From Carnobacterium maltaromaticum DSM 20342 (GTDB lineage: Bacteria > Bacillota > Bacilli > Lactobacillales > Carnobacteriaceae), in assembly GCF_000744945.1 (NCBI RefSeq), contig NZ_JQMX01000001.1, forward strand, positions 2,480,001 through 2,544,000: a DNA stretch of 64,000 nt. Direction: 5' to 3'. Made by a program: the position numbers and the translations under genes. Within the stretch, counting starts at the first letter, position 1, and each line of letters starts with the position of its first letter. The notes beneath the pieces were generated by a model. The model saw only the letters and a program-made list of their open reading frames with translations. It did not search any database and was not told where the DNA came from. Below are positions 45,390 to 54,397 of this stretch, in pieces.

Positions 45390-46325
45390 TTGAAGTTGAA
45401 TATTAAAGATATCGCTAAGTTGTCTGGTTGTTCGGTTTCGACAGTCTCGCGTGTTTTAAATCAGCATCCTTATGTTTCAGAAGAGAAAAAAGAACGCATT
45501 TTAAAAGTTATTGCGGAACATGATTATGCTCCGAATAGCCAAGCGAGAGATCTGCAATCAGGGGAGTCGAAGACGATTGGTGTAATTGTTCCAGCGATTA
45601 GTCTTATTTATTTTGATCAGATTATTAATGGAATATTAGAAAATGCGTTTGAAAAAGGGTATATGGTGACATTGTTGCCAAGTAATTATGATAAAGCTAA
45701 AGAAAAATATTATTTCACTCAGCTGAAAAATAAACGCTTTGACGGTATTATTGTGACATCTAGAGTTCATGAAATGGCTGAAATTGAAAAATTTACAAAA
45801 TATGGGACGATTGTTTGTTGTGAAGATACAGGGGATTATCTTGTGTCCGGTGTTTATGTGGATCGATTAGCAGCTTATAATCAAGTTTTTGCTGAATTAA
45901 AGGCGCAAGGAAAAAATAAAATAGCGTTAACTTTAGGTCGTAGCCAGCTGATCAGTAACAGTGCCAGATTAACTTTTGAGGCATATCAAAAAAACTTTGG
46001 TCCGTTAAACCCAGATTATTTAGTTGATAATTGTTACGATGGTCCGGGTGGGATTATAGCGGGCGACTATTTTAGTCAACTGAAAGATGTTCCAGAAGTA
46101 GTTTTTACAAACAATGATGAGACGGCAGTGGCGATTTTTCAAGTATTCCAACGAAAAGGGCTTACAGTTCAAGTGATTGGGCAATCGAATATGTATGTAA
46201 GTGAAGCGATGGGGATTTCTACTATCGATTTACAATTATCAGAAATAGGTCGCCTAGCATTTGATTTAGTTTGTACAAAAGAGTATCAAAAAATTTGCTT
46301 AAAATCAGAATATATTAAACGATAA
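45390..46325 (+). CDS. LacI/GalR-family transcriptional regulator
   Basis: 311 residues from TTG 45390. N-terminal helix-turn-helix NIKDIAKLSGCSVSTVSRVLN followed by the hinge NSQARDLQSGESKTIG, then a periplasmic-binding-like effector domain (about 60-311). The C terminus is short of the usual 330-340 residues. No sugar genes are adjacent, so targets are elsewhere or only itself. Confidence 0.9.
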   Translation: MKLNIKDIAKLSGCSVSTVSRVLNQHPYVSEEKKERILKVIAEHDYAPNSQARDLQSGESKTIGVIVPAISLIYFDQIINGILENAFEKGYMVTLLPSNYDKAKEKYYFTQLKNKRFDGIIVTSRVHEMAEIEKFTKYGTIVCCEDTGDYLVSGVYVDRLAAYNQVFAELKAQGKNKIALTLGRSQLISNSARLTFEAYQKNFGPLNPDYLVDNCYDGPGGIIAGDYFSQLKDVPEVVFTNNDETAVAIFQVFQRKGLTVQVIGQSNMYVSEAMGISTIDLQLSEIGRLAFDLVCTKEYQKICLKSEYIKR

Positions 46326-46328
46326 AAT

Positions 46329-46370
46329 AAATTCCTATCGACCAGATTCTTTCTAGTCGATAGGAATTTT
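46329..46370. terminator. Bidirectional terminator between convergent regulator genes
   Basis: Perfect 14-bp stem AAATTCCTATCGAC/GTCGATAGGAATTT with a 13-nt loop; A/T tracts on both sides serve both strands. Confidence 0.88.
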
Positions 46371-46374
46371 AAAT

Positions 46375-46749
46375 TTAAGTTAATTCAGTATTTTCCAACA
46401 CAATGTCTTCTTGGTAAAGAGAGACGCGTTGTTCAATGTGTTTCTCACCCCATAGACAAAGTAATTCTAAAACAGGTGCTAGTGATTGACCGTAGCTACT
46501 TAAAGAGTACTCAACTTTAGGTGGGACTTGTTCGTAAACGATTCGGGTTACGACACCATCTGCTTCTAATTCACGTAATTGTTGTGTGAGCATTTTTTGG
46601 GTTATAGACGGCATTAATCGTTTTAATTCAGAAGTCCGTTTGGTTCCATGTTTCAAATGACATAAGATAATTGGCTTCCATTTCCCGCCAATCACATCAA
46701 TTGTTGCCTCAACACCGATATTGTACGTAATGGTTTTCATCTTCTTCAC
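46375..46749 (-). CDS. HxlR-family transcriptional regulator
   Basis: 124 residues, a winged-helix protein of the HxlR/YodB type: VIGGKWKPIILCHLKHGTKR, LMPSITQKMLTQQLRELEADG and VPPKVEYSLSSYG. No Cys at the N-terminal sensing position used by YodB is visible (the one Cys near residue 30 is in CHLKHG). It is divergent from an aldo/keto reductase and a dehydrogenase gene, the usual target layout. Confidence 0.9.
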   Translation of the reverse strand: MKKMKTITYNIGVEATIDVIGGKWKPIILCHLKHGTKRTSELKRLMPSITQKMLTQQLRELEADGVVTRIVYEQVPPKVEYSLSSYGQSLAPVLELLCLWGEKHIEQRVSLYQEDIVLENTELT

Positions 46750-46767
46750 TCATTTCTTTAGTCTCTG

Positions 46768-46791
46768 TATAGGTACTTTTTGGTACCTATA
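46768..46791. promoter_or_regulatory. Operator in the HxlR/reductase divergent region
   Basis: TATAGGTAC-TTTTTG-GTACCTATA, perfect 9-bp arms; its core TACTTTTTGGTA resembles YodB-type operators. A second weaker repeat TAGGT/ACCTA lies at about 46830-46850 nearer the reductase gene. Confidence 0.72.
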
Positions 46792-46885
46792 GCACAATAA
46801 AGTACCTACTTCCTATTTGAAAGTGTTAGGTATATAGTAAACCTATACTAAAAAAAAGTAAATCATTTTCATGGAGGAATTTTAA

Positions 46886-47728
46886 ATGAACATTAATTTT
46901 GAGAATCAAGTTACATTAAACAACGAGGTAAACATGCCGTGGATTGGCCTAGGTGTTTTTCGTGTAGAAGACCACGCAGAGTTGGTTGAGGCAATTAAAA
47001 TAGCGATTGTTCAAGGCTATCGCAGTATTGATACAGCTAGTATCTATGGAAATGAAGAGGCAGTTGGTGAAGGGATTCGTCAAGGGATTGTAGCAGCAGG
47101 TATTTCTCGAAAAGAGCTATTTGTCACTTCGAAAGTCTGGACAGCTGATATGGGTTTTGAAGAAGTTGAAAAAGCTTATCAAGTCAGTTTGGATAAACTA
47201 GGCTTAGATTATTTAGATTTATATTTAATTCATTGGCCAGTATCAGGTAAATTTATTCCGACTTGGAAAAAAATGGAAGAACTTTATCAAGATGGAAAAA
47301 TTCGGAGTATTGGTGTCAGCAATTTCCAAATTCACCATTTAGAAGAATTATTTGCAGAAACATCAATTAAACCTGTGATTAATCAAGTCGAGTACCATCC
47401 TAAATTAACACAGTTGGAGTTGCAAAATTACTTGAAGCAACATAATATTCAAATGGAAGCATGGTCGCCGCTGATGAATGGTGAAATTTTAACGAATCCG
47501 GTTATTTTAGCAATTGCAGAAAGACACGGGAAAACGGCTGCTCAAGTAATTCTACGTTGGGATTTACAAAATGGAGTGATCACTATTCCTAAGTCAACAA
47601 ATGAACAGCGTTTAGCACAAAATAAAGATATAGTTGATTTTAATTTATCTGAAAAAGACATGCAACAAATTCAACAATTAAATGAAAATCATCGAATTGG
47701 GCCAGATCCTGATAATTTTGATTTTTAA
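46886..47728 (+). CDS. Aldo/keto reductase
   Basis: 280 residues, the standard length. Catalytic tetrad visible: Asp and Tyr in SIDTASIYGNEEAVG, Lys in FVTSKVW, His in LYLIHWPV; NADPH-binding part IPKSTNEQRLAQN and the C-terminal GPDPDNFDF. Such enzymes reduce aldehydes and ketones such as methylglyoxal. Ribosome site GGAGGA. Likely controlled by the divergent HxlR regulator. Confidence 0.93.
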   Translation: MNINFENQVTLNNEVNMPWIGLGVFRVEDHAELVEAIKIAIVQGYRSIDTASIYGNEEAVGEGIRQGIVAAGISRKELFVTSKVWTADMGFEEVEKAYQVSLDKLGLDYLDLYLIHWPVSGKFIPTWKKMEELYQDGKIRSIGVSNFQIHHLEELFAETSIKPVINQVEYHPKLTQLELQNYLKQHNIQMEAWSPLMNGEILTNPVILAIAERHGKTAAQVILRWDLQNGVITIPKSTNEQRLAQNKDIVDFNLSEKDMQQIQQLNENHRIGPDPDNFDF

Positions 47729-47796
47729 TCAGAATAAATCAATGGGAATCTACTGGAATAAAAATAGATAGTCTGAATAATAATGGAGGAAACCAA

Positions 47797-48591
47797 ATGG
47801 ATATGTATTTACAAGGACAAACAGCATTAGTTACAGGCTCTACAAAAGGAATTGGCAAAGCAATTGCATTTGAACTTGCTAAAGAAGGTGTTGATGTCAT
47901 TGTTAATGGTCGAAGTACAGGGACGGTTAATGAAGTTGTTGCGGAAATAAAAACGGCGTATCCAATGACGAATCCATCTGCTGCGCCATTCGACATCACG
48001 ACTCAAGAGGGTACAAAACAGATGACGGATGCTTTTCCAAAAGTGGATATTTTAGTTAATAATTTAGGGATTTTTACCAATTCTGATTATTTTCAGTTAA
48101 CTGATGCAGATTGGCAACATTATTTTGATGTAAATGTTTTAAGCGGCAATCGTTTAGCAAGCTATTATTTACCTCAGATGCTAGAGCGTGATGCGGGGCG
48201 CATTTTGTTTATTGCTAGTGAAGTAGCTGTGATGCCAGATGCAGAAATGCCGCAATATAGTATGTCGAAGACGATGCAACTGTCGCTGTCTAAAACATTG
48301 GCAAAGTTGACCCAAGGCAGTAAAGTTACTGTGAATACAGTGATGCCTGGTTCGACAATGACTGAAGGAGTTGTTGAGATGCTGGAAAATTGGTTTCCTG
48401 GCGGCAATGAAACATTGGTTGAAAAAGGCCAACGTTTTATGAAAGAAAATCGACCTAACTCTTTAATTCAGAAATTTATTGCACCAGAAGAAATTGGACG
48501 GATGGTAGTTTTTGTAAGTAGTCCGATGGCTAGTGCTATCAATGGAGCAGCTTTGCGAGTAGATGGCGGTTTGGTTCCGACATTATATTAA
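47797..48591 (+). CDS. Short-chain dehydrogenase/reductase
   Basis: 264 residues. Cofactor motif TGSTKGIGKAI, structural NNLG, catalytic Ser in ILFIASEVAV and YSMSK with Tyr and Lys. C-terminal GAALRVDGG is typical. Probably in one transcript with the aldo/keto reductase 68 bp upstream; ribosome site GGAGGA. Substrate unknown; oxidoreductase for reactive carbonyls or quinones is inferred from the regulator type. Confidence 0.92.
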   Translation: MDMYLQGQTALVTGSTKGIGKAIAFELAKEGVDVIVNGRSTGTVNEVVAEIKTAYPMTNPSAAPFDITTQEGTKQMTDAFPKVDILVNNLGIFTNSDYFQLTDADWQHYFDVNVLSGNRLASYYLPQMLERDAGRILFIASEVAVMPDAEMPQYSMSKTMQLSLSKTLAKLTQGSKVTVNTVMPGSTMTEGVVEMLENWFPGGNETLVEKGQRFMKENRPNSLIQKFIAPEEIGRMVVFVSSPMASAINGAALRVDGGLVPTLY

Positions 48592-48603
48592 ATAAGCAGT
48601 AGG

Positions 48604-48640
48604 AAAAGACTAAGGAGAAAAATCTTTAGTCTTTTTTTTG
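48604..48640 (+). terminator. Terminator after the dehydrogenase gene
   Basis: AAAAGACTAA and TTTAGTCTTTT arms with a long T8 tail. Confidence 0.85.
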
Positions 48641-48767
48641 TAAAATAGATTTTGTCTAAGATTTAATCAAAGTAATCTGACTGTCCTAGTGCCTTGAAAT
48701 TTTTATATCTTTATGGGAATGTATGTTCTATAATGGAGTCAGAGTATTTTGAAAAGGGGTGTGAACT

Positions 48768-51116
48768 ATGGTGAAAGAAAAAATTGCTGTGCGTCAATTA
48801 GTTAGTTTTATTTTGCGCAAAGGTAGCATTGATCAACGTTTTACCAGTTCCGCCCATACGGCTATTGAAGGTACGCGTATTCATAAAAAAATCCAAAAAG
48901 CTGCTGGTGAAAACTATCAAGCAGAGGTTGTTTTAAAAACGAAAAGGATGTTAAATCAGAAAGAATATACTATTGAAGGGCGACTTGATGGAATTGTTCG
49001 TGAAGAAAATCAACCAGTCTTGATTGATGAAATAAAAACCTCGGAAACACCATTTGATTTATTGAATGAAGCTGAACAAGCCTTACATTGGGGACAATTA
49101 AAATGCTACGGCTATTTACTTTGTCAGGAGGAAGATCTAGATGAGGTTTGTTTACAGTTAAGTTATTTCCAAACGCTAACTGAAGAACTGACAAAAACGC
49201 AAGAAGTTTGGACTAGAAAAGAGTTAATCCATTTTTTTGATGATCTTTTAAAAAAGTATGAAGACTGGATTATTTTTAAAGATAATTGGACAAAACTACG
49301 GGACCAATCCATTAAAGAGTTAGAGTTTCCCTATGGCAGCTATCGTAACGGACAACGAGAGTTAGCTGTAGCAGTTTACAAAACAATTTTGACTGAACAA
49401 GAGCTTTTTTGTGAAGCACCGACTGGTATTGGGAAAACAATGTCAACGCTGTTTCCAAGTATTAAAGCAATTGGTGAGGGAAAAGCAGAAAAATTATTTT
49501 ATTTAACAGCCAAAACAATTACACGTCAAGTAGCAGAAGATGCTGTCTCTGAAATGGAACGAAAGGGTCTGCAGTTAAAAAGTGTCACGTTAACAGCTAA
49601 GGATAAAATTTGTTTTTTAGATGAGCGAATTTGTAACCCGGATCATTGTATTTATGCTAGAGGTTACTATGACCGTTTAAATGAAGCGATGTTTGATCTG
49701 TTAACAAAAGAAAATCAATTAACTCGTGATGTGATTGAAACTTACGCGCGTAAATACACTATTTGTCCTTTTGAGTTATCTTTAGATGTTAGTTTATGGT
49801 GCGATACAATTATTTGTGATTATAATTATTTATTTGATCCAGTCGTTTATCTAAGACGTTTTTTTACAGAAGAAAAAAATGATTATGTGTTTTTAATTGA
49901 TGAGGTGCATAATTTAGTTGAGCGTTCAAAATCGATGTTTTCAGCTAGTTTGAGTCGTAGCAAGATCCACCAACTGAAAAAGGCATTACAGAATCAAGAT
50001 GAAGATAAAAAACTTTTAAGAGCAGTTAACCGACTAGATAAAGATTTAGCTGCCTTTAAGAAAAATTGTGAGGGACGTGAATTCTTAATTCAAACTGAAC
50101 CTGCAGATACTTTTTTAAATCACGTATGGAAATTTACAGAAGCAGCGAAAATTTGGTTACCATTAAATATGCAATCTGAAGTACAAGGGGAATTGTTAGC
50201 TGTTTATTTTGAAGCCTTAACCTATTTGAAAATTTCTGAACTCTATGACGAACGATACGTTACTTATATTCAGGTCAAAGGTTTCGAAGTCACGATTAAA
50301 CAGTTGTGCTTAAATCCTTCTTATTTACTAAACCAAACTTTAAAAATGGGGAAAGCCTCTATTTTATTTTCGGCTACATTATCGCCAATGTCTTATTTTT
50401 CACAGATTTTAGGAGGTGAAAAGGAAGCTTTGTGTTACCAATTGCCTTCACCATTTGCTCCTGAAAAACAATTGCTGTTAGTATCAGATTATGTCGATAC
50501 GAAATATCAAAATCGGGATTCGAGTATTGAACCGATTATTGATAGTTTAGCGGCATTGATAGAAGGAAAAAATGGGAATTATCTTTTCTTCTTTCCTTCT
50601 TATCACTATTTAGATCAAGTATATACACAGTTTTCAATAAAATATCCTAAATTTAAGACTATTATTCAAGAGTCTATGATGGATGAAAGCGAGCGAGAAC
50701 TTTTTTTAGCGAGTTTTCAAGATAACCCATCCGAGAGTTTGGCTGGGTTTTGTGTGTTAGGTGGAATTTTTTCTGAAGGAATTGATTTAAAAGGTGAACG
50801 TTTAATTGGCGTAGCAATCATAGGTGTGGGTTTGGTGCAATTAAATGTAGAGCAAGATTTAGTGAAAAAATACTACGACCATGAAAATGGTCAAGGATAT
50901 CAATATGCCTATCAAATTCCAGGAATGAATAAGGTTTTGCAAGCAGCGGGGAGAGTCATAAGAGGTCGTAGTGACAAAGGTGTTGTGCTGTTACTAGATC
51001 AAAGGTTTCATTCAACTAGATATCAGATGCTGTTTCCAGAACATTGGAGCAATGCGAAACGAGTAACGAATACAAAAGAAGTTAGTACAGAATTAGAGCA
51101 ATTCTGGCAAAAATAA
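48768..51116 (+). CDS. PD-(D/E)XK nuclease fused to a DinG/XPD-type helicase
   Basis: 782 residues. The N-terminal part (about 1-180) has a Cas4/RecB-like nuclease pattern: GRLDGIVREENQPVLIDEIK (Asp, then Glu-x-Lys) and QLKCYGYLL. The helicase follows with Walker A APTGIGKT (about residue 220), DEAH-type LIDEVHNL and C-terminal motifs VLGGIFSEGIDLKG and QAAGRVIRG. Cysteines in DKICFLDERICNPDHC and TICPFE fit the Fe-S cluster of XPD/DinG helicases. Role probably DNA repair of structured or RNA-containing DNA. Stands alone with ribosome site AAAGGGGTG. Confidence 0.88.
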   Translation: MVKEKIAVRQLVSFILRKGSIDQRFTSSAHTAIEGTRIHKKIQKAAGENYQAEVVLKTKRMLNQKEYTIEGRLDGIVREENQPVLIDEIKTSETPFDLLNEAEQALHWGQLKCYGYLLCQEEDLDEVCLQLSYFQTLTEELTKTQEVWTRKELIHFFDDLLKKYEDWIIFKDNWTKLRDQSIKELEFPYGSYRNGQRELAVAVYKTILTEQELFCEAPTGIGKTMSTLFPSIKAIGEGKAEKLFYLTAKTITRQVAEDAVSEMERKGLQLKSVTLTAKDKICFLDERICNPDHCIYARGYYDRLNEAMFDLLTKENQLTRDVIETYARKYTICPFELSLDVSLWCDTIICDYNYLFDPVVYLRRFFTEEKNDYVFLIDEVHNLVERSKSMFSASLSRSKIHQLKKALQNQDEDKKLLRAVNRLDKDLAAFKKNCEGREFLIQTEPADTFLNHVWKFTEAAKIWLPLNMQSEVQGELLAVYFEALTYLKISELYDERYVTYIQVKGFEVTIKQLCLNPSYLLNQTLKMGKASILFSATLSPMSYFSQILGGEKEALCYQLPSPFAPEKQLLLVSDYVDTKYQNRDSSIEPIIDSLAALIEGKNGNYLFFFPSYHYLDQVYTQFSIKYPKFKTIIQESMMDESERELFLASFQDNPSESLAGFCVLGGIFSEGIDLKGERLIGVAIIGVGLVQLNVEQDLVKKYYDHENGQGYQYAYQIPGMNKVLQAAGRVIRGRSDKGVVLLLDQRFHSTRYQMLFPEHWSNAKRVTNTKEVSTELEQFWQK

Positions 51117-51208
51117 TTCAGTTGATTTAACAGATAAAGTAGGAAGTTGTGCTGAAAAAGTGTAGAATAGAAAAGAGTAAATGAAAAGGAAACGAGGAAT
51201 AGCGCAAA

Positions 51209-51820
51209 ATGGCAGATCACTATTATACAAATAAACCGTCCGCTGTCTCGAAAGAAGTAGCATGGACGTATACGCTAAAAGGTCATGAGTTTAAATTTGT
51301 TACAGATCAAGGGGTTTTTTCGAAAAAGACAGTTGATTTTGGTTCAAGATTGCTAATTGAAACGCTTGATTTGAAAGAATTAGTAGATGGTCCAATACTA
51401 GATGTTGGATGTGGGTACGGTCCAATGGGGTTGTCACTAGCTAAAGCAGATCCAGAACGACAAGTTGAAATGGTTGATGTCAACGAACGTGCCTTGGGTT
51501 TGGCAAAACAAAACGCGTCAAATAATCGGATTTCAACAGTCGATATTCATGTGTCTGATGTATATGATCAGGTGAAAGGCAAAGATTTTGCAGCGATTGT
51601 TAGTAATCCACCAATTCGGGCAGGAAAAGAAGTTGTTCATAGTATTTTGACCGGAGCGTATCATTATTTAAAAGTGGGTGGCAGCTTAACTGTTGTAATC
51701 CAAAAGAAACAAGGAGCGCCATCTGCAAAAGCGAAAATGGAAGAAACTTTTGGCAACGCTGAGATTATTGCTAAAGATAAAGGCTACTGGATTATTCAAA
51801 GTATTAAACAAGTAAATTAA
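51209..51820 (+). CDS. RsmC-like 16S rRNA guanine methyltransferase (YbxB)
   Basis: 203 residues. SAM motif ILDVGCGYGPMGLSLA, then DVNERALGLAKQNA and the catalytic-type SNPPIRAGK, which marks N2-guanine methyltransferases of the RsmC group. In Bacillus the homologue ybxB sits between rplL and rpoB, as here apart from the accessory genes. Ribosome site weak (AACGAGGAA). Confidence 0.9.
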   Translation: MADHYYTNKPSAVSKEVAWTYTLKGHEFKFVTDQGVFSKKTVDFGSRLLIETLDLKELVDGPILDVGCGYGPMGLSLAKADPERQVEMVDVNERALGLAKQNASNNRISTVDIHVSDVYDQVKGKDFAAIVSNPPIRAGKEVVHSILTGAYHYLKVGGSLTVVIQKKQGAPSAKAKMEETFGNAEIIAKDKGYWIIQSIKQVN

Positions 51821-51824
51821 AGAA

Positions 51825-51871
51825 TAAAAAGTCGACACGAACTTTGAAAAAGTTTTTGTTGACTTTTTTTG
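51825..51871 (+). terminator. Terminator after the RsmC-like gene
   Basis: AAAAAGTCGAC and GTTGACTTTTT arms with an inner AACTTT/AAGTT hairpin and T7 tail. Confidence 0.82.
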
Positions 51872-51907
51872 TGGGTTAAATGAATAGATGCTATCATTAA
51901 AAAGTAA

Positions 51908-51936
51908 TTAACATTGCTAGTTAGGTAGTGTATAAT
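51908..51936 (+). promoter_or_regulatory. Promoter of the 5-oxoproline module
   Basis: TTAACA and a perfect TATAAT separated by 17 bp, 31 bp before DUF969. Confidence 0.78.
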
Positions 51937-51967
51937 GAGGAAAATAAAAAAATAAGGGGAGAAAAAA

Positions 51968-52675
51968 GTGGAAATTATTAAATTGATTGGTATTTTAATT
52001 ATTTTAGTTGGATTTATTTTTAAATTTGATACCATTGCTGTTGTTTTAGTTGCAGCATTGGCGACAGCTTTAGTTTCAGGGATTTCATTCACTGAGTTTT
52101 TGGCATTATTAGGAGAGGCATTTGTTTCAAATCGATTAGTTACTTTGTTTTTATTGACATTGCCAATGATTGGTTTGTCAGAACGGTTTGGGTTACGTCA
52201 GCAAGCCGTCGTGATTATTGAAAAAATTAAAAATTTAACACCGGGTAGATTCTTGACAATCTATATGATTATTCGAGAAATTGCAGGAACGCTTTCTATT
52301 CGTGTGCAAGGTCAGACGCAATTTATTCGTCCAATTGTAAATCCAATGGCTCAAGCAGCAGCAGTTAATAAATATGGTGACGTGAGTGAAGAAGATCAGG
52401 ATAAAATAAAAGCTCGGGCAGCGGCAACAGAAAATTTCGGAAACTTTTTTGCCCAAAATACGTTTATTGCAGCGGCGGGAGTATTGCTTATTCAGACGAC
52501 ATTTGATTCATTAGGATATGAAGTTTCGAATGTTTCGATTGCATTAGCATCAGTTCCTGTTGCGTTGATTATGTTAGTAATGGTAGCAATTTATAATATG
52601 ATTTTTGATAAAAAGATGGCTAAAAAATATGGCGTAAATGTCGGCGCAGCCTCTAAAGAAAAGGGGGAGCGTTAG
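51968..52675 (+). CDS. DUF969 membrane protein, putative 5-oxoproline transporter component
   Basis: 235 residues from a GTG start with AAGGGGAG. About five or six membrane segments; family signature REIAGTLSIRVQGQTQFIRPIVNPMAQAA in the centre. DUF969 and DUF979 genes are always found together, often next to pyroglutamyl peptidase or 5-oxoprolinase, and are therefore thought to form a carrier for 5-oxoproline; this is association-based. The partner gene starts 3 bp after the stop but is split by an insertion sequence. Confidence 0.85.
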   Translation: MEIIKLIGILIILVGFIFKFDTIAVVLVAALATALVSGISFTEFLALLGEAFVSNRLVTLFLLTLPMIGLSERFGLRQQAVVIIEKIKNLTPGRFLTIYMIIREIAGTLSIRVQGQTQFIRPIVNPMAQAAAVNKYGDVSEEDQDKIKARAAATENFGNFFAQNTFIAAAGVLLIQTTFDSLGYEVSNVSIALASVPVALIMLVMVAIYNMIFDKKMAKKYGVNVGAASKEKGER

Positions 52676-52719
52676 AATATGGAAAATTTTGCAAGTACTA
52701 TTTTAGAATTCTTTTATAT

Positions 52720-54397
52720 CCTGAATAATTCATAGCTTTAATTCTTTGGTACATTTTATTGAAATATGTATCACTAATATCCCTATCAACTGATTTTGAC
52801 TAAAAAGTTACTTCAAACATTCACTGTTCAAAAATATTGAGGAATAAATTTTGGGTGTAAGGCATTTTGAGCATACTTCTCCCTGGATAACTTCCCAGTA
52901 AAAAAATCGTTAGATTGTTGGATTAGATCCATTGACTGGCTCGCCTCAGGCGAGCAAAGACCCTGTAGAATTCATTCTGATACACATGATAACTAGATAA
53001 TTTGAGATAGACTCGTCTACCCGTTTGGACTAATTTCCCAGCAACTTTCAGAAACTTCAATCGAATAGAATGAATGGTCATTCCCTTTTGGACTTCCTCA
53101 AAGCCAATCGTTCTTAAGAAGTTGACTAAGTTGTAAGCTATCAAGCTGAGCATCATTCGGACATGATTCTCCAAAAAGCGAGGACTGTCTGTCTTGTCAA
53201 AGTAAAAGCCAGCTTTCGCTTCTTTAATGAAGTTCTCCATTGTGCCACGTTTGGCATAGAGAGAAAAGATGGTATCAGGAGAAACATTTTCTGATAGATT
53301 CGTCACGATAAACTCATGTCGAAAGAGTAGTTCGCCCGCTTCACGTGTTGAGCGTATACACACGCGACGACTTTGTGACCAGGATTGTGCTTGATAAGTG
53401 GTGGAGAAGTACTGAACTTCTCGTTCTTCCCACTTTTGATTATCGCCATAAAGTACTGATTTCTCAGCTATTTGACCTAGTCTACGATTATTCTTCAGTC
53501 GAATAACATAATGACTCTTTTTTGATTCACACGAATCATACACACCAGGTGTAGCGAACCCGCTGTCTCCACGAACCAAGATGTCAGTGTTTGGTAGAGA
53601 GTGATTATAGTGCTCTAATAAAGGTGTGAGAAACTCCTTTACGCCTTTTGATGTATATTGATTTCCTGAACGTAGTTCAGCTTTTAAGAAGTCACCAGTC
53701 AATCCGTCAAAAGCTACCAATGGATGATAACCATAGGTTTGGTAGTGGGTATTATAATCCGTTTGTTCTTGGTGACCAAATGTATCTGAATGGGTCGAAT
53801 CTAAATCAATGATTAATTCCGTATCATTACGGATGAGGCGTGCTTTATCAATAAGTTCTTGGTTCAAAGCTTGAAGTTCATGGATATTCTCCTCAGATAG
53901 TCGATCTAAAAATCGAGAAAGTGAAGATTGAGAAGCGAGTTCTTTCCTATCTAAAACAGCTTTAAACACAGGATCTTGTCTCAGGAGATTAGCTGCAGAA
54001 TCAGCTGAGTAACCAGCAATTAATTGCATAATGAACTGCTCAAGTATGGATAAGTTGTCATGAGTAAAATATGCTCGTTCGTCTTCAATGTGAATGTGTT
54101 GCTTAGCCAGTTCAGAAAAACCGAAGGTGTTCATCAGCTCTTTCACTAGGACGAGACCCGAATCACTCGATAATTGACCACCTGTATGAGAAATAGTGAT
54201 ATTTGAATTGAATTTTACTTGGTTTTTGTGTAAGCTAGTCATTAGAAGAACTCCTTTCTTTTGGTTGGTTTAGTCACTTTAACCATAGCAGAAAGGGGTT
54301 CTTTTTTCATCACTTAACGGGTGAAGATGAAAAAGTAATTGTAAGCTGCCGTGAGGCAGTTTCACATGGTTTTAATTAAAAGTATGAATTATTCAGG
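52720..54397 (-). mobile_element. Insertion sequence, IS1380 family, 1678 bp
   Basis: Terminal repeats CCTGAATAATTCATA are perfect over 15 bp and agree at 22 of 24 positions; 5-bp target duplication TATAT at 52715-52719 and 54398-54402. One transposase gene on the minus strand. Its 3' non-coding part (52736-52922) has no gene; the 5' part (54243-54397) has a ribosome site AAAGGAG and promoter-like sequence. Intact ends suggest recent movement. Confidence 0.93.
52923..54242 (-). CDS. IS1380-family transposase
   Basis: 439 residues. DDE-type: Asp in LIIDLDSTHSDTFG, Asp in DILVRGDSGFATPGVY and Glu in YAKRGTMENFIKEAK, the Y/R/E signature of the IS4-like superfamily; the start TISHTGGQLSSDSGLVLVKE is characteristic of IS1380. 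No frameshift seen, so likely active. Ends near a GCTCGCC/GGCGAGC hairpin at 52940-52957. Confidence 0.93.
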   Translation of the reverse strand: MTSLHKNQVKFNSNITISHTGGQLSSDSGLVLVKELMNTFGFSELAKQHIHIEDERAYFTHDNLSILEQFIMQLIAGYSADSAANLLRQDPVFKAVLDRKELASQSSLSRFLDRLSEENIHELQALNQELIDKARLIRNDTELIIDLDSTHSDTFGHQEQTDYNTHYQTYGYHPLVAFDGLTGDFLKAELRSGNQYTSKGVKEFLTPLLEHYNHSLPNTDILVRGDSGFATPGVYDSCESKKSHYVIRLKNNRRLGQIAEKSVLYGDNQKWEEREVQYFSTTYQAQSWSQSRRVCIRSTREAGELLFRHEFIVTNLSENVSPDTIFSLYAKRGTMENFIKEAKAGFYFDKTDSPRFLENHVRMMLSLIAYNLVNFLRTIGFEEVQKGMTIHSIRLKFLKVAGKLVQTGRRVYLKLSSYHVYQNEFYRVFARLRRASQWI

